Translations under genes and position numbers: made by a program | Source: Phyllostachys edulis | Lineage: Eukaryota; Streptophyta; Magnoliopsida; Poales; Poaceae | Length of the DNA: 64,000 nt | NCBI GenBank assembly: GCA_036346405.1 | Contig: CM070546.1 | Location: 98,269,826-98,333,825 of the forward strand | Direction of reading: 5' to 3' | The notes under the pieces: model-generated | What the model was told of the DNA's origin: nothing | The model's input: only the letters and a program-made list of their open reading frames with translations | Databases searched by the model: none | Shown: positions 19,965 through 30,546 of the stretch, piece after piece | Position numbering within the stretch: the first letter of the stretch is position 1 | Layout: the number at the start of each line of letters is the position of its first letter

Positions 19965-21052
19965 ATGTATTTCATATTATTGTAGACTTTTGGTGGAGCA
20001 TTTAACATCATGTAATCTAGTATGCACTTTGCACATGTTCTGGAACCACCACCGATTTCATATACCTGATCAGTGTAGGAATCCATTTCATATGGTTGGG
20101 TAATGAAAATAGATATGATAATGTGCCATGATATTAGAATACACATAGAAGCGAAATTGGAGCTTCTAAGACGAAGTAAGTGAATTGGGGTGTGAAACTA
20201 TGTGACAAGAAAATGTTAAGAACATACCTTCAACAGGACTGAAAGATTAACTGTACGTAGAATCGATGCAGCTATTGCATAGGCATACCATGGCTGTAGC
20301 AGAGAATAAAAACTTGCATCAATGGCTAAATGGAAAGAAAAAAGGCACCTCATTCTCTTTATGAGCTAAAGTACAAAAAGAGTACCTTAAAAAGCTTCAC
20401 TAAGTAAACCAAGCGATATCATGCTTCTTACACAGCTTATCAAGATGCTACAGGTATGCACTCCTCCCTGCATGATGTAAAATCCAATTAGCACCGGTAA
20501 GCAAATGTCTAACATATTAACGTAGCATGGAACAGAATCATCATCGAGCAAACATCAATGGAGTTTAGCACCCAGGAAAGAACAACCAAGTCCTAAATGG
20601 CTCTACAAGCTTGAGTAACATCTGTTCCATTTGGAACACACACACGCACACAACATGTTCATGGAAATGCCGCCTTGACAAACAAACGAAGAACTAGTCT
20701 TATCTGATTCACGCAATGTCAGAACACAGACAAAACTTCGCACATAAAGTCTGCTCCAAGAAACGAATTGAGCAAAGGAGCAGGAGAAGGGACAAAAGGA
20801 GGAGTCCAAGAAACCGAAAGTACCCTTGAGCTGGTGGAAGCGGATGCTGGAGTCGAGCACGCCCACGGGCCCCGACCGCTTGGAGAAGTAGCCGTGGTTG
20901 GGGTCATACAACGCCGACCTCACGAAGTTGTGCACCTGCGAAGCTCCCCTGTTACTTCCATCGAATCAAAGTAACCGCTACACGGAGATCTCACTGATCG
21001 AAAATGCCTCATCACTTACCAGCATGGGCTTGTCGTCGGCGATGATCCCTGA
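19965..21052 (-). pseudogene. DUF185/MidA-type SAM methyltransferase (NDUFAF7-like) gene fragment
   Basis: Members of this family are mitochondrial or related arginine methyltransferases involved in complex I assembly. Minus-strand exons with good borders: 21020-~21052 (GIIADDKPML before GTAAGT); 20824-20935 (VHNFVRSALYDPNHGYFSKR, SGPVGVLDSSIRFHQLKG); 20386-20467 (SAYL*HLDKLCKKHDIAWFT); 20228-20293 (PWYAYAIAASILRTVNLSVL); 19965-20065 (VYEIGGGSRTCAKCILDYMM then LNAPPKVYNNMKYM). Stops replace glutamine after SAYL and the start of PVELFK, and the glycine-rich SAM loop has GGSR instead of GGSG. The N-terminal exon is not convincingly seen and the C-terminal half is absent. Confidence 0.85.
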
Positions 21053-21059
21053 TGAGAAT

Positions 21060-21597
21060 AGAGCTCACATCTACCGCGTCAGGGGTGGAGGGAGGCCGAG
21101 ATCCGTAGAGGCCGGCGATGAGGTCCTTTAGGAGAAGAAGGACAGGGCCCGCTGGTGTGCCGTGGCCGCCGGCGACTTGGTCGGCCTTTCCTCCTCCTGC
21201 CCATCCTCGTCGTTGGTTGGAGGGCGGCTCGGACTGGGAGGGAAGGAGTAGGGAGGGGGAGACGACAGGCGATGGCCGAGGGGACAGGAGGGAGGTTGTG
21301 TGGCGGCCAAGCATGCACAAGATGGGGAATGGTGGCATCGGCGGGTGGGAGGAGCCGATGGCGATGGGTTCGGTTGGGAGGTAGAGAGATAGAGAGAGAG
21401 AGAGAGGAGAATAGGAGGAAGGAAAAGAATGAGATCGTGGGAGCAGTTTTTGGGGAGGCGTGAGACTCGGAGGTAGTGCTGTGCGAAGGCGAAGCGATCT
21501 ATGCCGTTCATCATTTGATCCTCGATCGGATGGATGTAGAAGAAGGTGGGAGGACGGACGACCACCACCACCAACTCCAATATTTAAGTAGTAGAGA
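21060..21597 (-). other. Helitron 5' end region, GC-rich
   Basis: GC-rich sequence with overlapping open frames on both strands and a GAGA run (21385-21410). On the minus strand it could be the first exon and promoter of the captured methyltransferase, but no family motif is visible. The last 50 bases resemble the 5' end near 26787 (CGTCCTCCCACC, then ACTACTTAAA). Confidence 0.5.
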
Positions 21598-23506
21598 TTC
21601 TGAAAGGATACTCAATATGTGCACTCTGAGGCATCATTTGCTTATGGAAGAAGATAGAAAACTCTCTCAAGAAAAAGAAAGAAATACTCACAATTCTGAG
21701 TTACACCTTGGAAAGGAAAAATGTACTAACAAAAGGAATTGGCAAAATAGGAAGTCTAATGGTGATTTGAGAGAAAATCTTAACAAGAAACGCGGTCGGG
21801 ATGATCGTGAAAATTTTAACTTAGTTCAGAGGAATGATAAGTACAAGAATTTTAAGTGTCACAACTGTGGTTAGTATGGACATTTCAGAGCTGATTGCAG
21901 GAAAAAGAAGAAGTAGAATGAGCAAATGAATCAAAACAAGCAACCAGTTGAGCGTAAAGGCGATTCATCGCCTAACGGTATGTCTAATATTTTTGTATGC
22001 ATTGAATCTTTATTTACTACTACTTTTCCAAATAGCTGGGTTATTGATTCTGGTGCTACATCTCATATTACTAAAGATAATAGAGCTTTTACTTCTATGC
22101 GAACAATTCCAAGGGGAAATAGATGTATCTTTTTGGGCACTGATGCCAAAATTGATGTACTTGGAATTGGAAATTATGCCCTAGAACTCCCCAATGGAGG
22201 AAAATTATTATTACAAGATACTTTATATTCACCTAGCATGAGAAGGAATTTAATCTCTGTTGCTCAGTTAGAATCTATTGGTTATGATATACTGTTTGGA
22301 AAATGAAGAGTTAAAATATTGCTCAATGGGAAATTAGTGCATACTGGAACTCATCATGAAGGTCTTTATTTCCTTGATGAGCTATCAAATGATGACAATA
22401 TTGATTGCTTAGTTGGTGAAAATAACTCTATAGTGAGAAATACTAATGATAGGAATACATGCTTAGAATCTTATTTATGGCATTTACGACTTGGTCACAT
22501 ATCTAAAAACAGAATTAAGAGGCTTATTAATTCTGGAATTTTGCATTTTGAAGTGGGAGGATTTTGGTATTTGTGTGGCATGTATAATGGGTAAGATGAC
22601 CCGTGCGTCTTTTTCAAAGGCGGAAAGATCAAATAAGCCTCTTGCCATTATTCATTCTGATATTTGTGGAGAGATGTCTACTCCCACTAGAGGAAAAAGA
22701 TTTATTTTATCACATTCATTGATGATTATTCAAGATTTGTCTATGTGTATCTTCTTAAACATAAGTCTGAAGGATTTGATATATTCAAGTCATTTAAAAC
22801 TGAAGTGGAAAATCAATTGAATAGAAAAATCAAAGTTTTGAGAACTGACCGTGGAGGAGAATACACTTCAGGAATATTAAATGATTTTTGTAAATAGCAT
22901 GGAATTATTCATCATTATACCATACCTTACACTCCGCAACAAAATGGTGTGGCTGAGCGGAGGAATAGAACACTTATGGATATGGTTAGATCTATGATGG
23001 CTTATTCAGATCTTCCTTTATCTTTTTGGGGTGAAGCTTTGTATACTGCTGTTTATTTATTGAATCATTCGCCATCTAAAGCTATAATAGTCACTCCTTA
23101 TGAGTTATGGACTGGAAGAAAATCCTCGCTTCGCCACTTAACTGTTTGGGGTTGTAATGCATAAATTAGAGTGTCAAATCAAAACCGTACAAAATTGCAA
23201 CCTAAAAGCACACCGGGAATTTTTATTGGTTATTCTTTGGAATCAAAAGGGTACAGGTTCTATGACCAGGAAAAGGATAAACTGGTGGAAAGTAGGGATG
23301 CAATATTTTTAGATCAAAACACACCTCACCGTGCTAAGCGGACAAGGGTGGAATTACTGGCAACTCCACCTGAAACACACATGGATACATCTGGTATTGA
23401 TTCTCGCACTGAGGGAGGTTCAGCTCCTGAAGAAAATGCAAACCAAACTCCTAATACTAACATGCTTAGGAGAAGTGGGGGGAATTTTAGTACCCCCAAT
23501 ATCTAG
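21598..23506 (+). pseudogene. Copia gag end, protease, GAG-pre-integrase and integrase (broken)
   Basis: In order: basic gag tail with one zinc knuckle (CHNCG*YGHFRADC, a stop at the sixth position), aspartic protease with intact DSGATSH (about 22048-22068), GAG-pre-integrase block (LWHLRLGHIS, about 22474-22506) and integrase core (HSDICGEM; TDRGGEY; HYTIPYTPQQNGVAERRNR; GYSLESKGYRFYD). Stops after ILFGK, after FCK and in WGCNA, and frame changes near 22590 and 22720, separate these blocks. The first half of gag is missing where the Helitron ends. Confidence 0.9.
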
Positions 23507-23517
23507 ATGATTATTAT

Positions 23518-25132
23518 TTGTTCTTGGGGGAAGTTCACTCTAAAATTTCAGATTTAGAGGAAGAACCAAAGACTTATGAAGAAACAATAAGCTGCTCTCA
23601 ATCAAAACTATGGGTGAAAGCAATGCGGAAAGAATTAAACTCGATGAAAAGGAATAAAGTTTGGGAACTTTTTGATCTACCAAATAACCGTAAACCCATA
23701 GGTTGTAAATGGATTTTTAAAAGGAAATTGAATGCAGCGGGTTTAGTGGAAAAATATAAGGCTAGACTTGTTGCTAAAGGCTTTACACAAAGGGAAGGTA
23801 TTGACTTTGTGGAAACTTTTTCTCCTGTTGCAAAGTTTACTTCAATTCGTATTATTAGTGCTTTGATGGCTTATTATGATCTTGAACTCCACCAAATGGA
23901 TGTTAAAACTGCTTTTCTTAATGATCTTTTGGAGGAGGAAATATATATGATACAGCCGGAAGGTTTTGGAGAAAAAGGAATGAAAATAAGGTTTGTAAGT
24001 TGAATAGATCAATTTATGGTCTTAAACAAGCTTCACGTCAATGGTATATTCTTTTTGATAATGCTATCACGTCATATGGTTTTTCAATGACAGAAGGTGA
24101 TCATTGCATATATACAAAAGTTATGGGCAATTGTTTTGTCTTACTATCTTTATATGTTGATGATATTCTCATTGCTTCTAATGATAAAAATACATTGATA
24201 GAAGTAAAAGCTTGGTTATCTTCTAAATTTGATATGAAAGATATGGGAGAAGCTTCCTATATTTTAGGAATTGAAATACATAGAGATCGGAATAAAATGA
24301 TTCTTGGTTTGTCTCAAAAGGCATACCTTCGAAGTGTTTTAAAATTATTTTCTATGGAAAACAGCAAACCTGTTAATGTACCTATTGTAAAGGGAACTAA
24401 ACTCGGTGAGGAATTATGTCCAAAAACTCAAGAGGAAAAAGCTAGAATGAATGGTATTCCTTATTCTTTAGCTTTGGGATGTCTTATGTATGCTATATTA
24501 TTTACACGACCTGACCTTAGCCATGCCATTGGAATTCTTAGTAGATATCAAAAGAATCCTGGGGAAGAGCACTAGAAACAAATCAAATATGTACTGCGTT
24601 ATATCAAAGGAATTATGGATTATTCATTATGTTTTAATGGTCACAATCTTCAACTACAGGGTTATACTGATGCTGATTGGCAAGGGGATCCGGATGACCG
24701 AAAATCAACTTATGGTTATCTATTTACTTTGGCAGGAGGTGCTATTTCTTGGTGCAGTAGGAAACAGTATTCAGTTGTTCTTTCCTCTATGGAAGCTGAA
24801 TATATTGCTGCATCTGAAGCAGCTAAGGAAGGTGTATGGCTGAGGGAATTTCTTGCATCACTTAAGGTCATAGGAAGTGCATCACAACCTGTCACTATTT
24901 TCTGTGATAATCAGGCAGCGATCAAGGTCTCAAAGGATCCTAAATTTCATAGTAAAAGTAAACATATTGAAGGAAGGTATCACTATATTTGTGATGTAAT
25001 AAATAGACTCAAATCTATTCGATGGGTTTATTTGCCTAGCATTGATATGGTTGCAGATCCACTGACTAAGCCAGTTATTCAGGAATTGTTTTCTAAGCAT
25101 GTTAAAGACATGGGACTTCAGTTTATTGATTG
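23518..25132 (+). pseudogene. Copia reverse transcriptase and RNase H (one frameshift, one stop)
   Basis: The reverse transcriptase opens with WVKAMRKELNSMKRNKVWEL and GCKWIFKRK, has the motif QMDVKTAFLNDLLEEEIYM, shifts frame near 23990, continues with SIYGLKQASRQWY and keeps the catalytic YVDD (SLYVDDILI, about 24151-24177). After a TAG near 24573 the RNase H domain follows (YTDADWQGDPDDRKSTYGY; SSMEAEYIAASEAAKEGVWL; FCDNQAAI) to the end at ADPLTKP...MGLQFID. Motifs are well kept, so the element decayed fairly recently. Confidence 0.9.
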
Positions 25133-25146
25133 AAATGTTTTCAGCC

Positions 25147-25156
25147 AAGTGGGAGA
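25147..25156 (+). other. Polypurine tract of the copia element
   Basis: AAGTGGGAGA directly upstream of the 3' LTR, the typical Ty1-copia plus-strand priming site. Confidence 0.8.
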
Positions 25157-25756
25157 TGTTGGATTTTTATGTGGCTTTCAACATTTATTTTGATTGTTAT
25201 CTGTTTTAACTCAATGTGGAATATTGATATATGTGATAGGGAATTATTTGATGCGGAATCTAACTCGAGGATTTTAATACTCGAGGTGCTGAGGACGGCT
25301 GTGCTAGAATAGACAGACATGTTTATTGAGATCGAGTCTACTGGAATTTAATATGCATGCGTATGATAAATCCAGATACAGCACAGGGCAGAATAGCTGG
25401 GTTTGTTTTGCAGGATCAGCTCTGCAGGCTGTTGACCCACATGATCAGATTGGAATTGATCTCGTGAACAATCTGATCATGGCACATGACTCACACATGT
25501 GTGCTAGGGACTAATATATTTTAGACTCATTAAACTGGCCTGTCTGATCGTGGTTGGTGACATGGTTCAGGAGTCTCACGGTGTACCAGAAACAGGTGGG
25601 TCAATTATATCACCTAGAAGTGGAGTCTATAAATAGGTCCCTACCCTCTAGCCTCAAAATGCAATTGTGAGCGGCACCACGGAAAAGGCAGAGGAATAGA
25701 GGGTAGACCGAAATAGACACCACAAAACCAATCTAGGGTTTGCTCAAAACCCAACA
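25157..25756 (+). repeat. 3' LTR of the copia element (600 bp)
   Basis: TG...CA ends, preceded by a polypurine tract and followed by the GGCAG target duplication. It contains a TATAAATAGG box at about 25629-25638. Confidence 0.9.
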
Positions 25757-25761
25757 GGCAG

Positions 25762-26787
25762 TAGCTCCAGGGTGGTTATGGCGGCGACCGGGCGGCGGTC
25801 AAACTCTAGCAATGCAGACAAATAAGGAATGCTCACCCGACGATGCCTCTAATGTAGTCATAGAATTCCTCGATGTCGCTGAGGAACTTAAGCAGCCACC
25901 GGAGCAGCTCCATCTCCCTGTTCCCCGCCTCGTCCTCCACATCTCCTTCCGAGCTCCACTTCCCACCAAATCGCCAAGCAAGACAAGGTTTCCTCCGCAG
26001 CCGCCCAATCATCGCCCGTTGCTATGTAGTGCTCGTGGCCTCCGCTAGCCCAGTCAAGCTCCGTGCCGAGCACATGCTCCTAGCCGGTCGCGATGAGGCA
26101 TTTGAGCAGGAACACCTCGCGGGGCTCGTGTGCACCCAAAACCACACCGCTCGATGCCTCGCCGAAGAAGTCCATGACGCGGGGCTCGACATCGAGCGCA
26201 CAGAGCTTGTCATCGAGGGAGCATGCCACGAGGAGGCGCGCGCGAGCGGCAGGTTGCTAGAACGTCGGGGGAAGGGGGTGGCTTGATGTGGAAGTGACCG
26301 AGACAGAGGTTGAGCGTGGGGAAGGGGCGCGGGTTGACGCGGAAGTGACCGATATGGAGGTTGGCGACGTTGGCGGCGGTCGCAGAGGGGTAGAGGAGGA
26401 AGGCGAGGAGCGTGAGGAGGAGGATCTAGGGTAGGCGGGTGGAGAAGCAGCGGAGGCAGGAGACGTGGTGCAGGCGGAGGTAGAGATGCGGCGCGGTGAG
26501 GGCAGTGTTGGCGGTGTGGCGGCCCGAAGCAGAGGCTTTGCACCTCGCCTGCTCTTGCGTTCAGTGGAGAAGGGGAAAAGGGGAGTGGAATGGCAGGAGA
26601 TCATGGGGGAATGGCAGGAGATTGTGGGGAGGAAGAGCAGTTGTGAGAGGAGGGAGAGACATCAGCCCCGGGTGAACCATCGAGGTGATTCGAGCCGTCG
26701 GTGTACTGATCAAGATCGTCGATCGGACGGACGTAAATGATGGTGGGAGGACGAACAACAGTAAACTCCTTCTTTTAAGTAGTGTGT
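25762..26787 (-). mobile_element. 5' part of the outer Helitron, with unidentified gene sequence
   Basis: To the right of the copia element the minus strand continues the Aux/IAA exon 1 (CAT AAC CAC CCT GGA GCT ACT into GCC AAG GGC ACC). Further upstream a second captured piece ends KFLSDIEEFYDYIRGIVG before GTGAGC (donor at about 25832-25837) and reads back through DKLCALDVEPRVMDFFGEAS to about 26230, with at least one stop; I do not recognise it. Near 26787 the minus strand reads CACTACTTAAAAGAAGGAG, matching the Helitron 5' end at 21597, but the first bases are blurred by a TG/TA microsatellite. Confidence 0.6.
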
Positions 26788-26860
26788 GTATATATATATA
26801 TATATATGTATATGTATATGTATGTATATATATATATATATATGTATATGTATCTTCGAG
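26782..26860. repeat. (TA)n/(TATG)n microsatellite
   Basis: Runs of TATATA and GTATATGTATATG directly beyond the Helitron 5' end. Confidence 0.85.
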
Positions 26861-26861
26861 T

Positions 26862-26955
26862 TTACATTTGACTTAGTTAGATTTAGGACAAATTTAGACA
26901 ATTGAGGCTACATTTGACTTAGTTAGATTTAGGAAAAATTTAGACAATTGAGGCC
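26862..26955 (+). repeat. 46-bp tandem duplication
   Basis: TACATTTGACTTAGTTAGAT followed by TTAGGACAAATTTAGACAATTGAGGC is present twice in direct succession with one difference. Confidence 0.85.
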
Positions 26956-26962
26956 CTGAGGG

Positions 26963-28540
26963 GCACAATATAGTTACTAACACAGTATATGAGTTCAAAC
27001 AAAATTAACTAATTTAACAGCCAGAGGATTTCTCCTCCGACCGCGCGGCCACGTCGCCCGAAATTCTCTGACCGTCGGATCGTCCTGTGAGCAGCTCCAG
27101 GCCATCCGATTCGTGCTCCTACGCGTGCTGGCCTCGCGTGCTCCACGTTGCCCTGCAGACGTCGCCTGTCGGATCTTCACTGGCCACTCCAGGTCCTCCG
27201 TGCACTCTGCCTCTCGCTTGTGTGGGCGTTCTTCTCCCTTATCCCCTTTTGTGCCGCCTCCATTTTTTCACCGCCCTCTGCTCTCCCGTGCACGCCGTTC
27301 CTCCCTCCACCGCCAATGCGCCTTCCCTCTCATCTCGCCTCCTCACTCCTCTCCTCTTCCCACGCCCCCGCCCCTCCACGCGCCTCGTGGCTCTCCAAAG
27401 ACGAGGCCGGTTCCCTTGCTGTGCTTAGGCTAGCCTCCAGACTCCTCTCCGCCTCCTCATCCTCTCCGGCGTTTCCTCCTCCCCGTCGCCGCCACTGCCG
27501 TCTTCCACCGACAGCGGTATCCTCTCCCCTCCTTGCTCCTTTCCTCTTCCGCTCCGGCCCCCTCGCTTCGTGCATCCTCGCCTCACCTCCAGACTCCTCT
27601 CCATCGTGGGACTGGGCGGCGGCTGAAGGCTTGGATGGCGCTGGAGCAGCGGAGGCCAAGAGGACGAGTTAGGGCAACTCGAGTAGCGTGGCGCGCGTCG
27701 ACGGCCGAGAGGGTAGCAGCGGAGAGTCTAGGAAGCGTGTGGGCCAAATCCATGTTCGGCATTGACCTCCACCATGTTCTTGCAGAATGTTTGAAACTTT
27801 TGTTTAAGCAATTTTTTTGCAAAAACATTCCTATGATGTGTTGCTGGATAGTAAGAACGAGGAGTCCAGGCTTCTCGCGATTGACTGTCATGGCCCACGA
27901 TTTGGTTAGACGGAAGGCTAGGTAGGTTTCTCCTTGGAAGGAGAACAGATGGTACTGAATCAGGAATTTGAGGTAGCTTCATTTCCTCTGAATCGTTTGA
28001 AGTAGATTGAAAAGAAATGGTTCTTAATGGATGCTATTTTATAAACTGCAGTGTGGGATCCTGAGTCTTGGGAGAGGCATGCAATCATCAAAAGAATTGC
28101 TGATTATGTGCTTAGTAAGCATTTGTCATTGTAGAACGAAGATTTGATTCATGTTGTTGAGTAGCTTCACTTTTGCCTCCTATTTGCTGGCCAAGGTAAG
28201 TTTCTGAGCTTTCTATCTGGTGCTTTACATGTCATTGGTTGTGGGCTTAATTGGAATTATGCAGACACAATTTGCATTTCTTTTAAGAATTGTTCACAGG
28301 TGTGAGAGGATTCAAGATAGTTTGGATTGCTCAAGATATGTTCTTGCTCCATTGACTCAATCTAATTTTGTTTAAGCCTGGAGGATCAAGGAATGTTTGT
28401 TACAGCTAGTGAAGATAAGCTTAATGTTCTTACATCTGGATAATCATTATTGCTCAAAGTATTCCATCAAGGAGGTTTACTATTTCATCTTACACTTCTT
28501 CTCTTCCACTTGGTACAGATTCACAGATTTTCCTATGATA
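26963..28540. other. GC-rich stretch and intron-like sequence upstream of the E2F piece; no firm gene
   Basis: 27020-27720 is GC-rich with long overlapping frames on both strands and looks like a promoter plus first exon of a plus-strand gene. A frame at 28050-28190 (WDPESWERHAIIKRIADYVL then SKHLSL, stop, NEDLIHVV) looks like a real but decayed exon; I cannot name its family. The remainder is AT-rich and intron-like. Confidence 0.35.
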
Positions 28541-28992
28541 CAGATGTACGATCGGCGTATATATGACATTACAAATATCCTTGAAGGAATTGGCCTTATA
28601 TAAAAAGTGCTTAAGAACGGAATCCGTTGGAAGTAATAGGCCTTCTTCCTTTCACCTATGTCTTCTGTATTTTCATGCTAATCTTATTTCTTTAACCCGT
28701 GTCTTCCTGTATTATTGTGCTAATCTCACGCAAACAGTACTGGCCTGGGATAATTTAGGTTGAAATTAGATAACGTCCTTTCAGTTTTGCAGGTATCTGT
28801 TCCTATAAATTTGTCATTCTGCCATTTGTTATTCCTATAGAAATTGTCATACTAATCCTAAGTGCACCTTTTTTTTTTAGAAATATGGCGCTAGGATAAC
28901 TTTATCTAAGCTCAGTTTTGTACAACCTCTTTTATTCAGATAGAGGTTGGGAATATTTGTCTGCAAGAGCAAGCCTTAGATGAGCGTATAAG
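28541..28992 (+). pseudogene. E2F transcription factor gene fragment (DNA-binding and dimerisation exons)
   Basis: E2F factors pair with DP proteins to control S-phase genes. Exon piece 28541-28633 reads RRIYDITNILEGIGLI, stop, KVLKNGIRWK, the recognition helix block of the E2F DNA-binding domain, with a TAA where glutamate normally stands. Exon piece 28940-28992, after a TTCAG acceptor and before a GT donor, reads IEVGNICLQEQALDERIR, matching the start of the leucine-zipper dimerisation region. The other exons are absent. It abuts the truncated end of CACTA-3 and lies on the opposite strand to that element's transposase. Confidence 0.8.
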
Positions 28993-29147
28993 GTTGGTAG
29001 CAGTTGGAAATTGTGGACCTCTCTGTAAACCAATCTCTGTGCTGGTGGGGACGACAACGGGCGAGTGAGGAGTAAGGCGTTGGGGAGGGGAAGTGATGAG
29101 TAAGGGTGCAAACCCTAGCGGTATGCTACTAATAAAGGGATATCACA

Positions 29148-29262
29148 GACAGTTCTATTATGGAACCGTCTATGATGATTCACAGACGGTTCTATTATGG
29201 AACCGTCTGTGATAAGTAATCACAGACGGTTCCATAATAGAACCGTCTGTGATAGTTCATTC
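29148..29262. repeat. Internal CACAGACGGTT repeat array of CACTA-3
   Basis: Three inverted pairs of ATCACAGACGGTT / AACCGTCTGTGAT in 115 bases. The same kind of internal array occurs in CACTA-1 and CACTA-2 upstream of a conserved leader. Confidence 0.85.
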
Positions 29263-29639
29263 TATAGCTACTATATTTTTCGGCTAGCATTGGGCCAAAT
29301 TTTTTAAAAAAATCAGAGATATGTGCATACAAGTATTCTATAGCATACTAGTTCATAACATGAACCTTTATAAGCCATACAAGAGTAGGGAGACATTAAG
29401 TCCATCATATTTGACATATTAGGACATGAGACAAATAGGTTGTACAAGTGCATGATATTACCATTCCACATTACAATGAAGTCCACATTGATAGAAAAAT
29501 CAGAGATGACAAGTCCATAACACATGGCAAGTCCACATTGATAGCAAAATAATAACCAAGAGTAGAAAACACAGATCATGTCTCATGTTATGGAATAAAT
29601 TACAATGGAATAAACTCTTAATTAAAATATAGCCCTTCA

Positions 29640-30546
29640 TGATGATCAAAGCGCATATAGCTATCTTCCTCACTGGGTTCTTCCTCGAGCCTGATACCGT
29701 CTCTGAAAGGAGGTAACTCGTCAAATTGATTGTACTCTTCCTCGTCCACGACATTCTCAACTCCGACAATTCTTCTTTTTCCATGAAGAACTACGTGACA
29801 GTTCTTATTTGCTGGGTCTGTTACATAAAAAACTTAAACAACTTGCTTAGCGAGTACGAATGGTTTGTCCTTGTATCCGACACGTTTGAGGTCCACAGTA
29901 GTGACGCCGTACTTGTCGACCTTCACACCCTGCCGAAGTTTAACCCAATGGCATCGAAATAGTGGGATCTTGAAAAGTACGTAGTTGAGCTCCCAAATCT
30001 CCTCTATGAACCCATAGTAGGAGTTCAACCCACGGTGGCCTAGTGGTATCGAACTACTCGTGAAACGCATCTATGCGGACACCACTATTCTGGACTGTGC
30101 TCTTCCTATCCTGAGCTGTCGTATAAAATGTGCACCCATTTATGTCGTATCCTTGTCATGTCATAATTGTAAATTTTGGCCCTTTTGCCCACCATAGCAG
30201 CGTATCATCACTTGATGACCTCCTAGTGAATCGCACCTTTAACCATTCATTGAACCGACGGTTGTGCTCTCTCGTGATCCAAACCTCCAACCGGTCTGGA
30301 TTCTGTTGGTGTACCATGTCTTTGTGCTCCTCGATGTACGGGGACACTTGGGTCATGTGTTGCAAGACTGTGAAATGGGCTTGAGCGTACATATCCAGAT
30401 CGGGAGTGATTGCTTTCCTTCCGATGGTCCCGATACCCTCCAGTCTCCCCTCATGACGAGATAGAGGCACACTTATCGGTTCCACGTGAGCCATGTAGTC
30501 GACACAAAACTCAATAACCTCTTTGGTTGCATAACCTTCGATGATG
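29640..30546 (-). pseudogene. TNP2-type transposase, C-terminal part (DUF4216 region)
   Basis: Reading leftward from the solo LTR: IIEGYATKEVIEF, CVDYMAHVEPISVPLSRHEG, then LWWAKGPKF, then the DUF4216-like block SYYGFIEEIWELNYVLFKIP, LFRCHWVKLRQGVKVDKYGV, TTVDLKRVGYKDKPFVLAKQ, and an acidic tail to about 29640. Small frame changes and stops occur between the blocks. The function is transposition of CACTA elements together with the subterminal repeats; this copy is inactive. It continues directly from 35910 once the solo LTR is removed. Confidence 0.85.

Larger units (their letters stand above)
17839..21597 (-). mobile_element. Helitron carrying fragments of three genes (3' end not found)
   Basis: Its 5' end on the minus strand reads TCTCTACTACTTAAATATTG at 21597, preceded by A, as Helitrons inserting between A and T do. 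Running leftward it carries, all on the minus strand, pieces of a DUF185 methyltransferase, of SMT1 and of a cis-prenyltransferase, each with remnants of exon-intron structure. Capture of several unrelated gene pieces in one direction is characteristic of grass Helitrons. No CTRR 3' end with hairpin is visible near 17838, so the left border is defined only by the loss of copia LTR similarity. Confidence 0.7.
17630..25756 (+). mobile_element. Ty1-copia retrotransposon with nested Helitron
   Basis: The 3' LTR (25157-25756, 600 bp, TGTTGG...CCAACA) and the first 209 bases of the 5' LTR (17630-17838) match closely. GGCAG is duplicated exactly at 17625-17629 and 25757-25761. The order integrase before reverse transcriptase shows Ty1-copia. 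Between 17838 and 21597 a Helitron has replaced the rest of the 5' LTR, the primer binding site and most of gag, so a deletion accompanied or followed that insertion. The element interrupts exon 1 of the Aux/IAA fragment. Confidence 0.9.

Noticed and set aside
21012..21580. Several overlapping 80-150-residue frames on both strands
   Set aside because: GC-rich, low-complexity Pro/Ser/Arg compositions on both strands; no conserved domain, so not called as genes.
26022..26604. Overlapping minus-strand frames of 115-173 residues rich in Pro, Ser and Arg
   Set aside because: Composition-driven frames in a GC-rich captured segment; the coding-like frame there is a different one.
27087..27672. Three overlapping Pro/Ser-rich frames
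   Set aside because: All frames are open because of GC-rich, stop-poor sequence; no motif supports one over the others.
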